A stretch of DNA of 64,000 nt from JBNKHH01 sp050290245 (GCA_050290245.1 JBNKHH010000072.1:55298-119297); one strand, 5' to 3'. Counted from the stretch's first letter, positions 41,954 through 51,462 are shown. Notes: generated from the letters alone by a model not told the origin. Numbers and translations: made by a program.

Positions 41954-43921
41954 ATGTCGCAATCGCAGAAAGATCGCCCCTGGCTGTTCCGCACCTACGC
42001 GGGCCATTCGACAGCCAAGGCCTCCAATGCGCTCTATCGCGGCAACCTCGAAAAGGGCCAGACCGGTCTTTCCGTCGCCTTCGATCTGCCCACGCAGACG
42101 GGCTATGACAGCGACCACCGCCTCTCGCGGGGCGAGGTCGGCAAGGTCGGCGTACCGGTCGCCCATCTTGGCGACATGCGCACACTGTTCGACCAGATTC
42201 CGCTCGACCAGATGAACACCTCGATGACGATCAATGCCACTGCACCCTGGCTTCTGGCGCTTTACATTGCCGTGGCCGAGGAACAGGGCGCCGACGTGTC
42301 CAGGCTCCAGGGCACCGTCCAGAACGACATCATCAAGGAATACCTGTCGCGCGGCACCTATGTCTGCCCGCCCCGCCCGTCGTTGCGCATGATCACAGAT
42401 GTGGCCGCCTACACGCGCGAGCATCTGCCGAAATGGAACCCGATGAACGTCTGCTCCTATCACCTGCAAGAGGCAGGGGCGACGCCGGAGCAGGAACTGG
42501 CCTATGCGCTGGCCACCGCGCAGGCGGTTCTGGACGATCTGAAAGACAAGGTTCCCGCCGAACACTTCCCCGCGATGGTCGGCCGCATCTCGTTCTTCGT
42601 GAATGCTGGCATCCGTTTCGTGACCGAGATGTGCAAGATGCGCGCATTCACCGAGCTTTGGGATGAGATCACCCGCGAGCGCTATGGTGTCGAGGACGAA
42701 AAATTCCGCCGCTTCCGCTATGGCGTTCAGGTCAACTCCCTTGGCCTGACCGAGCAGCAGCCCGAAAACAACGTCTACCGCATCCTGATCGAGATGCTCG
42801 CCGTCACGCTCTCAAAAAACGCCCGCGCCCGCGCTGTTCAACTCCCGGCATGGAACGAGGCACTTGGCCTGCCGCGTCCTTGGGACCAGCAATGGTCCCT
42901 CAGGATGCAACAGATCCTCGCCTATGAAACCGACCTTTTGGAATACGGCGACCTTTTTGACGGCAACCCCGCCGTCACTGCCCGGGTCGAAACACTGAAG
43001 GAAGGCGCGCGCGCCGAGCTTGCCCATATCGACGCCATGGGCGGCGCGGTCGAGGCGATCGAGCACATGAAATCCCGCCTTGTTGAAGCGAACTCCGACC
43101 GTATCGGGCGCATCGAACAGGGCGAAACCACCGTCGTCGGCGTGAACCGCTGGCAGGCGGGCGAGGTCTCGCCGCTGACCTCCGGCCCCGAAGCGATCAT
43201 GACCGCCGACCCCGAGGCCGAGGCCGACCAGATCGCCCGTCTTCATGCCTGGCGCGACGCCCGCGACGACGACGCCGTCAAGGTGGCGCTCGACGACCTC
43301 GCCGCCGCCTGCGCCTCGGGCGCCAACGTCATGCCCGCCTCGATCAAGGCCGCCAAGGCCGGGGCCACCACGGGCGAATGGAGCGATGTGGTGCGCAAGG
43401 CCTTCGGCCAATACCGCGCCCCGACTGGCGTCTCGGTCAACCCGTCGAACCGTACCGAGGGCCTCGACGAGATCCGCGAAGCCGTCAACGCCGTCTCGGC
43501 CCGCCTCGGCGAACGGCTCAAGTTCCTCGTCGGCAAGCCCGGTCTCGATGGCCATTCGAACGGCGCCGAACAGATCGCCGCCCGCGCCCGCGACGCCGGG
43601 ATGGATATCACATACGAAGGCATCCGCCTCACGCCGACCGAAATCGTCGCTGCTGCGCAAGAGACCAGGGCCCACGTCGTCGGCCTCTCGATCTTGTCGG
43701 GCTCGCACCTGCCATTGATCGAGGAAACGCTTGCGGAAATGTCCAAGGCCGGCCTGGGCGAAACGCCCCTGGTCGTCGGCGGCATCATCCCCGAGGACGA
43801 CGCCAAACGCCTCCTCTCCATGGGCGTCGCCCGCGTCTACACGCCCAAGGATTTCGAACTGAACCGCATCATGTTCGATATTGTTGCGCTGGCCGATCCC
43901 GCGGCGGTGGCAGCAGAATAA
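41954..43921 (+). CDS. ecm: Ethylmalonyl-CoA mutase (B12-dependent)
   Basis: This coenzyme-B12 mutase converts ethylmalonyl-CoA to methylsuccinyl-CoA. The 655-residue protein begins SQSQKDRPWLFRTYAGHSTAK and has the methylmalonyl-CoA mutase-type barrel (GLSVAFDLPTQTGYDSDH, NTSMTINATAPWLLALY) and a C-terminal cobalamin domain with GLDGHSNGAEQ (axial His near residue 534). The RTYAGHSTAKASNALYR region, one-subunit form and position opposite ccr favour ethylmalonyl- over methylmalonyl-CoA mutase. GGAGG lies eight bases before the ATG. Confidence 0.93.
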   Translation: MSQSQKDRPWLFRTYAGHSTAKASNALYRGNLEKGQTGLSVAFDLPTQTGYDSDHRLSRGEVGKVGVPVAHLGDMRTLFDQIPLDQMNTSMTINATAPWLLALYIAVAEEQGADVSRLQGTVQNDIIKEYLSRGTYVCPPRPSLRMITDVAAYTREHLPKWNPMNVCSYHLQEAGATPEQELAYALATAQAVLDDLKDKVPAEHFPAMVGRISFFVNAGIRFVTEMCKMRAFTELWDEITRERYGVEDEKFRRFRYGVQVNSLGLTEQQPENNVYRILIEMLAVTLSKNARARAVQLPAWNEALGLPRPWDQQWSLRMQQILAYETDLLEYGDLFDGNPAVTARVETLKEGARAELAHIDAMGGAVEAIEHMKSRLVEANSDRIGRIEQGETTVVGVNRWQAGEVSPLTSGPEAIMTADPEAEADQIARLHAWRDARDDDAVKVALDDLAAACASGANVMPASIKAAKAGATTGEWSDVVRKAFGQYRAPTGVSVNPSNRTEGLDEIREAVNAVSARLGERLKFLVGKPGLDGHSNGAEQIAARARDAGMDITYEGIRLTPTEIVAAAQETRAHVVGLSILSGSHLPLIEETLAEMSKAGLGETPLVVGGIIPEDDAKRLLSMGVARVYTPKDFELNRIMFDIVALADPAAVAAE

Positions 43922-43927
43922 CGGCGT

Positions 43928-44242
43928 CTAGCCGAACCGCCTGAACGCCTCGATCTCCAAGGCAAGGCGCATCTCGAGATCGGCTAAAACCTTCATCTCG
44001 GCCTTGCGCTCTTCTTCCCCGGCCAGCGCTGCCAATCGCGCCTTCGACTCGGCGATCTTCTGCTTCAGCACGACCACCGGCGGCATGACGTTGGCCTCTT
44101 TGGCCAGACGGCCAAGAACCGCATTCTGGGGCGTGCCCTCCAATTCCAGCGGCTTGCCCGCGCCCGGAAGATTGTCCAGTTCGCCACGCTTTTGCGCTTC
44201 GCCAAGTATCTCGTTGATAAGCGAATCCAACGGATGTGCCAA
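43928..44242 (-). CDS. DUF1992 (DnaJ-related) domain protein
   Basis: The 104-residue protein has the DUF1992 pattern: HPLDSLINEILGEAQKRGELDNLPGAGKPLEL at the start (in two adjoining parts), then KEANVMPPVVVLKQKI and a helical, Glu/Arg-rich tail. The chosen start is TTG at 44242, with AAAGGG eight bases upstream, because homology begins there. An in-frame upstream start at 44317 would add Cys/Arg-rich sequence. It converges on the mutase gene with a 6-bp gap. Function is unknown. Confidence 0.82.
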   Translation of the reverse strand: MAHPLDSLINEILGEAQKRGELDNLPGAGKPLELEGTPQNAVLGRLAKEANVMPPVVVLKQKIAESKARLAALAGEEERKAEMKVLADLEMRLALEIEAFRRFG

Positions 44243-44446
44243 CGCACGGGCCCTTTCGTGACTAGAACTCCGGCAGGATAGGCACCCGGACGCCGGGCGC
44301 AAGCGGTGACACCCCATTGCCGTCTATTCTTCCGATTGATGTCGATCAACGCCAACGCCCGAAACGCCGCCGGTCTGTAAGGCACGTCAGGGCGGGAACA
44401 TGGCATGACACCCACGGCTGTATGCATCCGGTCGACAGATGGCATC

Positions 44447-45055
44447 TCACCCGCTGAACGCCAGCCACCCCTGCCGCCATCTCAGCACCGTCGTCACAAG
44501 GCAGGCCGCCGCAAACACATAGGCCAATACCGGGAACCAACCCGGCAGCAGGCACATCAGGATGAACAGAAAGATGGTCTCGAACCCCTCGGTCAGCCCA
44601 CCCAGGTAATAGATGCCCTTGGTTGGATAGGCGGGTGCGGCCTCGCCCGTCTTGGCCGCGATGACGGCAAAGGCCAGAAAGGACGACCCTGTCCCGACAA
44701 AGGCCGTAGTCAGCACAGCCGCCGCCAGGGCGTTTTCTCCGGGATCGTTCAGGGCGAACCCCAAAGGCACCAGGGCGTAAAAGACGAAATCCAGGGCGAC
44801 ATCCAGGAACGCTCCCCGGTCGGTCGGCTGCCCCAGGCGCGCCACCGCCCCGTCGAGCCCGTCGCACAGCCGGTTCAGCCCGATCAGGACCAGCGCCGCG
44901 GTCCACAGTCCCGCTGCCAGCATCGGCAGCGCCGCCAGCCCAAAGACGAACCCGGCCAGGGTGATCCAATCGGCCTGCACGCCCAGTGTGGCCAGCAGCC
45001 GCGCCAGGGGTCGCAGAACCCGGCTTATCACCGGAACGAGTTGGGCATCGATCAT
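44447..45055 (-). CDS. CDP-alcohol phosphatidyltransferase family protein
   Basis: The 202-residue membrane protein has the family's catalytic signature DGLDGAVARLGQPTDRGAFLD followed by VALD, which fits DGxxAR(x8)Gx3Dx3D, near residue 65, and about six membrane segments. Such enzymes join a CDP-linked lipid or alcohol to a phosphate acceptor in phospholipid synthesis. The substrate is not evident. It stands alone. Confidence 0.93.
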   Translation of the reverse strand: MIDAQLVPVISRVLRPLARLLATLGVQADWITLAGFVFGLAALPMLAAGLWTAALVLIGLNRLCDGLDGAVARLGQPTDRGAFLDVALDFVFYALVPLGFALNDPGENALAAAVLTTAFVGTGSSFLAFAVIAAKTGEAAPAYPTKGIYYLGGLTEGFETIFLFILMCLLPGWFPVLAYVFAAACLVTTVLRWRQGWLAFSG

Positions 45056-45275
45056 GCTGACTGGTCTCCAGAATTGTCCTCACCTCATACGCCAGCCCCG
45101 CGCGCGCCGCCAACCCCGGCCTTGTTCGTTCACCTTCTGTTGACCAACGCATCAACAGGGGCGTCCAGCACCACAGAGGCGCACTGATGTGAGACCGACG
45201 TCGTGCCGACAGGGGTTTTCGCCCCCTTCCGAACCGCGCTAATCTCGGAAAAACCTATGTCAAAGGAACACTGTC

Positions 45276-45980
45276 ATGACCGTCCACATCGGTGCCAAAC
45301 CCGGCGAAATCGCCGAAACCGTCCTCATGCCCGGAGACCCCTACCGCGCGAAATGGGCGGCCGAGACCTTTCTCGAAAACCCTAAATTGGTGAACGAAGT
45401 CAGGGGGATGCTCGGCTTCACCGGCACATGGAAGGGCAACCCCGTGACGATCCACGGTTCGGGCATGGGGATGCCGTCGCTCTCCATCTACACCAACGAA
45501 CTGATCCGCGACTACGGCGCCAAGACCCTGATACGAATAGGGTCCTGCGGCGGCATGCAGGACAAGGTCAAGGTTCGCGACGTCATCATTGCCATGACCG
45601 CTACCACCCTTTCTACCCCCTCGCGCGGCATCTTCAAGGAAATCAATTACGCCCCATGCGCCGACTGGAGCCTCCTGTCTGCTGCGGTCCAAGCTGCTGA
45701 AAACAAAGGCTCTCCCACCCACGTCGGCGGCATTTATTCCTCGGACGTCTTCTACGACGAACGCCCCGACCTGACAGAACAGATGACCCGCCACGGCATC
45801 CTCGGCGTCGAGATGGAGGCCGCCGAACTCTATACGCTGGCCGCCCGCCACAATGTACGCGCCCTCGCCGTCCTCACCGTCTCCGACCACCTCCTGACAG
45901 GCGAAGCCCTGCCGTCCCGAGACCGCGAAAAGACCTTCGGCGACATGGTCGAAATCGCGCTGGAGGCCGCCTTCGCCTAA
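45276..45980 (+). CDS. deoD: Purine-nucleoside phosphorylase (DeoD type)
   Basis: The enzyme splits purine nucleosides with phosphate for salvage. The 234-residue hexameric-type protein shows VLMPGDPYRAKW at 17-28, GMGMPSLSIYTNEL, IRIGSCGGMQDKV, GVEMEAAELYTLAA and the catalytic Asp in TVSDHLLTGE. AAGGAACACTGTC precedes the ATG. It could process nucleosides brought in by the BMP importer at 28802-34304, but they are not adjacent. Confidence 0.96.
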   Translation: MTVHIGAKPGEIAETVLMPGDPYRAKWAAETFLENPKLVNEVRGMLGFTGTWKGNPVTIHGSGMGMPSLSIYTNELIRDYGAKTLIRIGSCGGMQDKVKVRDVIIAMTATTLSTPSRGIFKEINYAPCADWSLLSAAVQAAENKGSPTHVGGIYSSDVFYDERPDLTEQMTRHGILGVEMEAAELYTLAARHNVRALAVLTVSDHLLTGEALPSRDREKTFGDMVEIALEAAFA

Positions 45981-45989
45981 GCCGCAGTC

Positions 45990-46070
45990 TTTATCTTTCC
46001 TCAAGTACGCAAGCCGCGCCGGGATTCGCCCGGCGCTAAGATATTGCGCGCAGCGAAGCTGCTCATTTTC
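45990..46070. repeat. Second dispersed motif with hairpin between deoD and the DUF1989 gene
   Basis: The convergent gap contains TTTATCTTTCCTCAAGTACGCA, of which nearly all also occurs at 6580-6602 as TTTATCTTGCCGCAAGTACGC. A GCGCCGGG/CCCGGCGC stem (46016-46023, 46029-46036) follows. There is no T-run. Confidence 0.45.
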
Positions 46071-46076
46071 AAAGAC

Positions 46077-46922
46077 TTAAACCCCGTGCGACCGGTCGTA
46101 GGTGTTGACATCCGGTATCAACCATCCGTCCGGCGGCACTCCTTCGAACACCTCGACCAATAGCGGATGGCAGGACGCCTCGTCCGACGAATGTTCTGCC
46201 CCGCAATCTCCGCCGGGACAGGCCGACAACGCCCCCAAAAGGTCGATCTCGGCAAAAATCGTCAGGTGGTCCCCGGCCCGCGCAGGCGAGGCTTTCATAA
46301 AATATTGCCCGGTGTCGCGGGTGAACCCGGTGCACATGAACACGTTCAAGACGTCATGCACACGGGCCTCGGCCTCATCCACCGCCATGCCGGTCTCGGC
46401 CACCAACGCGCGGATCAGGTTCGAATGGCAGCAATGGTGATAGTCGTTCCCTGACAGCAACCGGCCCGTGTAGGGATCGCAGCGGGTCCCGATCACATCG
46501 TGAACGCCACCGCCGAAATCATCGATCCCATACCATCCAAGACTGTCCTCGATGATTGTCGCCATCTGCCGAAGATACGGAAAACAGGACCACAACCGGT
46601 CTCCCACAGTCACATGGGTGCCGTGCAGCGCCCGCGTCTTGCCCGAGAAGAAGCGCTCGGAAAGGTCTCCTGCATGCCAAAGGTTCAAATCGCCAACCTG
46701 TGAACCTTCGGGGCAGGAAATCCGGAACACACCGGCCGCAGGCACCCGGAATGCCGCCGCCTCACGCGGCGGCACGATCACCTCGTCGGTCTTCTCATAA
46801 TGCGAATAGGCGTGCAGATACCCGTCCAGGTCAGCAGGCGCCAGGCCATCGGTCGGGTAACAGATCACCGGGGCAATCGCGCGGCGCTCCGCTGCATCGG
46901 AAGGGGGGATTCGATCAGTCAT
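46077..46922 (-). CDS. DUF1989 (urea carboxylase-associated) family protein
   Basis: The 281-residue protein has the family's metal-ligand-like pattern: AAAFRVPAAGVFRISCPEGSQVGDL, NLWHAGDLSERF, SGKTRALHGTHVTVGDRLWS and CHSNLIRAL, with a C-terminal VFMCTGFTRDTGQYF. Members are found next to urea carboxylase genes or in purine/pyrimidine catabolism, but none is nearby. The ATG at 46922 overlaps the upstream small membrane protein gene by 8 bp. The enzymatic role is unknown. Confidence 0.88.
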   Translation of the reverse strand: MTDRIPPSDAAERRAIAPVICYPTDGLAPADLDGYLHAYSHYEKTDEVIVPPREAAAFRVPAAGVFRISCPEGSQVGDLNLWHAGDLSERFFSGKTRALHGTHVTVGDRLWSCFPYLRQMATIIEDSLGWYGIDDFGGGVHDVIGTRCDPYTGRLLSGNDYHHCCHSNLIRALVAETGMAVDEAEARVHDVLNVFMCTGFTRDTGQYFMKASPARAGDHLTIFAEIDLLGALSACPGGDCGAEHSSDEASCHPLLVEVFEGVPPDGWLIPDVNTYDRSHGV

Positions 46923-47154
46923 GATGGTTGATACCATGCCGCAGATCAAACCGCCGCCAAAGCAGCTTGACGTCCATCGCGACCACGGCAATTCCCAAAG
47001 GGATCATCCAAAACCCCAGCACCGGCAGAAATCCAAGAAACCCCAGGCCGATCAGCACAAGACCTACAACCCAACGAAGACCGGGCGGCACATGGCGGCG
47101 GACCCATAGCCGGGCGCGCGCAACAATTGTAACCAGTTTGCGTTTGAGCGGCAT
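46915..47154 (-). CDS. Small PGPGW-like membrane protein
   Basis: The 79-residue protein has a basic N-terminus and two adjacent hydrophobic stretches, GLRWVVGLVLIGLGFLGFLPV and FWMIPLGIAVVAMD, with the FLPVLG turn seen in PGPGW-type transmembrane proteins. The ATG at 47154 has AGGGG eight bases upstream. Its last 8 bp overlap the DUF1989 gene start, so the two are probably co-translated. Function is unknown. Confidence 0.72.
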   Translation of the reverse strand: MPLKRKLVTIVARARLWVRRHVPPGLRWVVGLVLIGLGFLGFLPVLGFWMIPLGIAVVAMDVKLLWRRFDLRHGINHHD

Positions 47155-47245
47155 GGAAGCCCCTTGTGTCTTTCCTCGCAACATAGGTCGCGCGACGGAC
47201 AAATGAACCCCCGATCTGAAAAGTGACGGACCGGGGGCAAAGGGA

Positions 47246-48670
47246 TCAAGCGGGTTTAGGCCCGGTTTCGACTGGCGGCGCTGCCGGGCGCCGCCTCAGG
47301 GGCCAGCGTGCAATCCCGTCCGAACTGCTCCACTCTTCGTTGCGCGTCAGCCACATGGTCAGGGCCAGGGCGACGAAGGCCAGCGTCGAGCCGGCAAGCA
47401 GGGCATGGTCCGCGCTGCGCAATACCATGAACAGGACGGCATAGACCGTGACCAGCACGCCGCCCAAGACACCGGTCTTGCGCCCTAGCTTCAGCGCAGT
47501 CGCTCCGAACAACACCAGCAGCCCAATCGTTGCGCCAGCCGCGACCAGATAAGCTGCGCCAAATCCGATTTGCTCAGCGTATGAGACCATCAGGAGAATG
47601 AAAACCGACTGTGCCAGCCCAACCATGAGGTATTGCACAGGATGGGCAGGCTTCATGCTTGCGCGGTCCAATAGCAGGATGGTCAAGAAAGTTAGCGCGA
47701 TGAACAACAAGCCATAGCGCGAGGCACGCCAGGCTTTCTGGTAAAAGTCGTTGGTCGTAATGAACCGCACTCCCATAGTGGCGTGGTCACGCGCCGCCCG
47801 ATCCGGGTTTTCGCGCCCGATCTGTGGCAAGGAACGCGCCAGGTGCGGAATGGTCCAGCTGGCGGTGAACCCGCCTTCAGTGACCTCGCGTGTATCGGGT
47901 AGGAAGTCGCCGTAAAAACTTGGATCGGGCCAGTCGCTGGTCATGGCCAGCCGTGTCGTGCGCCCGGTGGCCGCCACCGCAAGAGTTCCGGCGCCATTGA
48001 CACCCAGGCTCAAGTCGAATCGCCGCAGATCGCGCGGATCACCCAGGGCAGCGGTGATACCCCGTTGCTGGCCATCGCCGGACGGCACCGGTTCCAGGGC
48101 CAGGTCGCGGTCTCCTGCGTTCAGCCGTGCCACTCCCCTCAGACCCCTGTTCGACGTCAGAAAAACTGAAAGAACCGCGTCGTCCCAGTGGATTTCCTCA
48201 CCGTCATGCACGACCGAGGATGCCGGGGCGAAGTCGAAATCGAATCCCATTTTCACGCCTGCGGTATAGACAGGAACCTCGAACACACCCCGGCTGCGCG
48301 TCGTGCTTTGGCCCGAGATTTCGACGTCCAGGTCTGCCGGATAGACATAGATCGGAGACCGGGTTTCGGTCACGGTCTCCTCGAAATGTTCGAACACCGC
48401 GTTACCTTTCTCGTCGCGCAACGCCAGCCCGGTGGCAGCATCTACCGCCTCGCGGCGACGGTCATAGGTCACATCCTCCGTCACCGGGATGACAACCAGT
48501 GGGCCCGAGAACAAATGCTCTCCGCCCCATTCGCGGCTCAGTCCCGAGATCGTCTGCTCGGAATAATTCGCCCGCTCGCGCACCACGTCGCTCACCAGCC
48601 CAAGGGGCACAAACATCAAGAGCGCCAGAACGCCCACGACGATAAACCGTATCCCGGCGGATCGTACCAT
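47246..48670 (-). CDS. creD: CreD family inner membrane protein
   Basis: The 474-residue protein has one N-terminal membrane segment, a large periplasmic domain (GPLVVIPVTED, SPIYVYPADLDVEISGQSTTRSRGVFEVPVY in parts, FITTNDFYQKAWRASRYGLLF) and five or six C-terminal segments including HPVQYLMVGLAQSVFILLMVS. This is the CreD arrangement. In E. coli CreD is a target of the CreBC system and linked to envelope stress; no creBC genes are in the window. Confidence 0.93.
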   Translation of the reverse strand: MVRSAGIRFIVVGVLALLMFVPLGLVSDVVRERANYSEQTISGLSREWGGEHLFSGPLVVIPVTEDVTYDRRREAVDAATGLALRDEKGNAVFEHFEETVTETRSPIYVYPADLDVEISGQSTTRSRGVFEVPVYTAGVKMGFDFDFAPASSVVHDGEEIHWDDAVLSVFLTSNRGLRGVARLNAGDRDLALEPVPSGDGQQRGITAALGDPRDLRRFDLSLGVNGAGTLAVAATGRTTRLAMTSDWPDPSFYGDFLPDTREVTEGGFTASWTIPHLARSLPQIGRENPDRAARDHATMGVRFITTNDFYQKAWRASRYGLLFIALTFLTILLLDRASMKPAHPVQYLMVGLAQSVFILLMVSYAEQIGFGAAYLVAAGATIGLLVLFGATALKLGRKTGVLGGVLVTVYAVLFMVLRSADHALLAGSTLAFVALALTMWLTRNEEWSSSDGIARWPLRRRPAAPPVETGPKPA

Positions 48671-48779
48671 TTCACTGTCCTTTCAGATTGCATTCTTGTC
48701 GCGATCTGAATGGCCCGCCCTCTGCGCAAATGGCGAGGCGGAGGCGTGGACCTCCCGAACAGGTCCTGTGCAAGGCCGG

Positions 48780-48971
48780 TTAGGTTTTGCGCAGACAAAT
48801 CCGAGGTGCAGAGCCGTCGGTTTTGGTGCGCGCGCCGCAAGCTGCGCAATACCAGTCGCCCGCCGCCCGGTCTTCGCGCCACCGGCAAAGCCGGGTCAGC
48901 GTCGTGAACCGCCATTTCCACCAAAGATAAATCAGCGATCCGACCAAAAGGATGATCAGCAAGGGCACCAT
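48780..48971 (-). CDS. Small membrane-anchored CxxC protein
   Basis: The 63-residue protein starts with one membrane segment (VPLLIILLVGSLIYLWW) followed by a short cytoplasmic or periplasmic part with WYCAACGARTKTDG and a third Cys near the end (RICLRK). The CxxC could bind zinc or be redox-active. It lies 109 bp upstream of creD on the same strand. No family is assigned. Confidence 0.6.
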   Translation of the reverse strand: MVPLLIILLVGSLIYLWWKWRFTTLTRLCRWREDRAAGDWYCAACGARTKTDGSAPRICLRKT

Positions 48972-49102
48972 GGCCTGCCTATGACAAAGCCAGCCCCGTC
49001 CTGCAACTTCATCTTGTCCCTCGGGCACTTCTTCCTGTTCTATGCCGAAAGGCGAATTATCAAGTCGACAAAGGGAAAGTATGGCAAGCGCCGCGAAAGC
49101 CG

Positions 49103-50251
49103 CTAGCGCTCCAGAACGTCGACCGACAGGATGGTCGGCAGGTGCCGCGCAACCTCACTCCAGCTTTCGCCCTCATCTACCGAGGCAAAGACCGACCCCG
49201 TGTTGGTTCCGAAATAGACCCCGGCTGGCTCCGCAGCATCCCCCGCCATCGCCTGCCGCAGCACGGTGAAAAAACACCCGCTCTGCGGCAGCCCCTCACG
49301 TCTGGCCTCCCAACTCTCACCGCCATCCGTCGATTTCCACACGGCCGCCGCCGCACCGGGCGGAAAACGGCCCTGGGTGTCGCCGTTCAGAGGGATAGTC
49401 CAGATCGTCTGACCATCGCGCGGGTGTACCCGGATCGGGAAACCGAATGTCGACGGCAAACCCTCAGTGATATCGTCCCAACTACGCCCCCCGTCCGAGG
49501 ATCGAAAAACCCCGTGGTGGTTCTGCTGATATAGGACATCTCCATCGCCCGGAGCTCGCATGACACTATGCACGCAATGGCCGGTCTGGCCATTCCGCGG
49601 TGCAGCCGGATGGTGATGGTGCTCGCAGGCCTCGGCATTGGATAGCCGATTGCGCCGCTCCCAGCTGTCACCGCCATCCTCGGTCGCAAAGACACCCGCT
49701 GCGGAAACACCCAGCCACATCTTCCTGGCATCGCTCGGGTCTGGAACGATGGTGTGCAGGGTTAACCCGGCGGCGCCGCCGTTCCATTCCTCACGGCCCT
49801 CCAAATTTTCAAACGCCGCGTTCCGCTGCCAGGTTTCACCCCCGTCTTCACTGACATAGAGTTGAGCCGGCTTACCACCAGCAAATGTTTTCCCGTTTAA
49901 AAACAACACAGACCAGATTGAGTGTGCACCATCGTCGAACAACGACTCCTGCGGTTCGAACCCCAGGAGTTCGGCGGTTTCGGGATCGTTCTCGCACCAC
50001 TCATCCATCTGGCCCTTGGTAAACTTGGCCAGGGTCCAGTTTTCGCCGCCATCTTCGGTTCGCCAGACACCGGCCCCCAGCCAGTCGTTTCCTCCGGCAG
50101 CCCAGATCCGCCCGGTTTCGGGATCGCCGGCCATATGGTTGATCGTCCAGAGATCGCAAAATGGTCCCCTCACCGCCCAATCGGACCGGTCCTCAGCACC
50201 GCTGATCAGGAAGGCGCCCTTTGTCGTGCCCACAAGCAGCGTAATCGCCAT
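49103..50251 (-). CDS. BNR/Asp-box beta-propeller protein
   Basis: The 382-residue protein has six Asp-box-type motifs at fairly regular spacing: TEDGGENW, SEDGGETW, TEDGGDSW, SSDGGRSW, STDGGESW and a variant SVDEGESW. It starts LLVGTTKGAFLI without a signal peptide. The repeats indicate a seven- or six-bladed propeller like those in sialidases and sortilin, but sialidase catalytic residues are not evident. A HHHH stretch sits near residue 212. GGGGAGG precedes the ATG. Function unknown. Confidence 0.88.
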   Translation of the reverse strand: MAITLLVGTTKGAFLISGAEDRSDWAVRGPFCDLWTINHMAGDPETGRIWAAGGNDWLGAGVWRTEDGGENWTLAKFTKGQMDEWCENDPETAELLGFEPQESLFDDGAHSIWSVLFLNGKTFAGGKPAQLYVSEDGGETWQRNAAFENLEGREEWNGGAAGLTLHTIVPDPSDARKMWLGVSAAGVFATEDGGDSWERRNRLSNAEACEHHHHPAAPRNGQTGHCVHSVMRAPGDGDVLYQQNHHGVFRSSDGGRSWDDITEGLPSTFGFPIRVHPRDGQTIWTIPLNGDTQGRFPPGAAAAVWKSTDGGESWEARREGLPQSGCFFTVLRQAMAGDAAEPAGVYFGTNTGSVFASVDEGESWSEVARHLPTILSVDVLER

Positions 50252-50286
50252 GGAACCCTCCCCGGCAATGAACGAGTCGAAAATGC

Positions 50287-50300
50287 TTGATCCAGATCAT
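50287..50300. promoter_or_regulatory. FNR/FnrL-like box upstream of the YeeE/YedE gene
   Basis: TTGATCCAGATCAT matches the FNR-family consensus TTGAT-N4-ATCAA at all but the last position. It lies about 48 bp upstream of the YeeE/YedE start and 36 bp from the divergent propeller gene start. Confidence 0.5.
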
Positions 50301-50347
50301 GCTGCAACGGCGGCATTTTGGCTAGAACGCCGTTCGGGAGAAGACCG

Positions 50348-51421
50348 ATGCTTGAATCTCTGCTCGACACCTACGGAGACGGAGCCACGCTCGCCATGCT
50401 CGGCGCGTTGGTCGGCCTCTTGTTTGGCGCCGCGGCCCAACACTCGCGCTTTTGCCTGCGTGCAGCCACGATCGAAGTGTTTACGCGAAAGCCGGGCCAC
50501 CGCATGGCGATCTGGCTTTTGGTCTTCTTTACCGCCATGGGAACCACGCAACTGGCGGTGGCGGCCGGTCTTCTGGACACATCTGACGCCCGTCAAATCG
50601 CGGCGCGCGGCAGCCTTTCGGGGGCCATAATCGGCGGGCTGATGTTTGGCTGTGGCATGATCCTGGCCCGAGGCTGCGCAAGCCGCCTGTTGGTATTGTC
50701 GGGAACCGGCAACATGCGCGCGCTGGTAACGGGCCTTGTCGTGACGCTGGTCGCACAGGCCTCGTATCGTGGAGTTCTTGCGCCACTGCGTGAGAACATC
50801 GCGGCGCTCTGGACTGTCGAAGGAGGGCCCACCCGCGATCTCGGCCCACTTCTGGGCCTTGAGCCCTGGATGCCCCTGGCATTTGCTGGTCTTGGCCTAT
50901 TAGTCGCCCTGGTGGTCGCCTTCCGGGGGCGCGTTGCCCTGTCAGAGGGCATCGCCGCACTCCTGGTCGGACTTGCCGTGACGTTGGGGTGGCTGGCAAC
51001 CTTTGCCATTTCACAAACCTCGTTCGAAGTGGTGCCGGTTTCCTCGGTCACCTTTACCGGGCCGTCGACCGACACGCTCATGGCGCTGGTCACCGAACCA
51101 AACATACAGATGTCCTTCGGCATTGGCCTCGTGCCCGGCGTCTTCCTCGGCTCGGGCCTCATGGCCGCCCTGCGCCGGGAATGGAAAATCGAACGCTTCG
51201 GCCCCGACACGCCGATGGAGCGCTACCTTGTCGGCGCGGTCCTGATGGGGTTTGGCGCCATGCTGGCGGGCGGCTGCGCGGTTGGTGCAGGCGTCTCGGG
51301 CGGAGCAATCCTTTCGCTGACCGCCTGGGTCGCGGCCCTCTCGATGTGGCTGGGGTCATTCCTGATGCAATCCGTTCTGGCCATTCTGGGCCGGGCCAGG
51401 CACGGAGCGTCTCTGGCATAA
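50348..51421 (+). CDS. YeeE/YedE family (sulfur/thiosulfate-type) transporter
   Basis: The 357-residue membrane protein has about ten hydrophobic segments and the family's paired cysteine motifs: SRFCLRAA near residue 35, FGCGMILARGCASRLLVLSGTGN near 105, and LAGGCAVGAGVSGG near 305. In TsuA these cysteines relay thiosulfate across the membrane. GGGAGAAGACCG precedes the ATG. An FNR-like box upstream suggests oxygen control. The ligand could be another sulfur species. Confidence 0.92.
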   Translation: MLESLLDTYGDGATLAMLGALVGLLFGAAAQHSRFCLRAATIEVFTRKPGHRMAIWLLVFFTAMGTTQLAVAAGLLDTSDARQIAARGSLSGAIIGGLMFGCGMILARGCASRLLVLSGTGNMRALVTGLVVTLVAQASYRGVLAPLRENIAALWTVEGGPTRDLGPLLGLEPWMPLAFAGLGLLVALVVAFRGRVALSEGIAALLVGLAVTLGWLATFAISQTSFEVVPVSSVTFTGPSTDTLMALVTEPNIQMSFGIGLVPGVFLGSGLMAALRREWKIERFGPDTPMERYLVGAVLMGFGAMLAGGCAVGAGVSGGAILSLTAWVAALSMWLGSFLMQSVLAILGRARHGASLA

Positions 51422-51462
51422 ACGGATGACACCCCCAGTCGCCTCGGGATAGGCTGGCCTCC

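Noticed and set aside
41954..43921. Methylmalonyl-CoA mutase
   Set aside because: The single-chain 655-residue form, its N-terminal sequence and its position opposite ccr fit ethylmalonyl-CoA mutase better, although the families are related.
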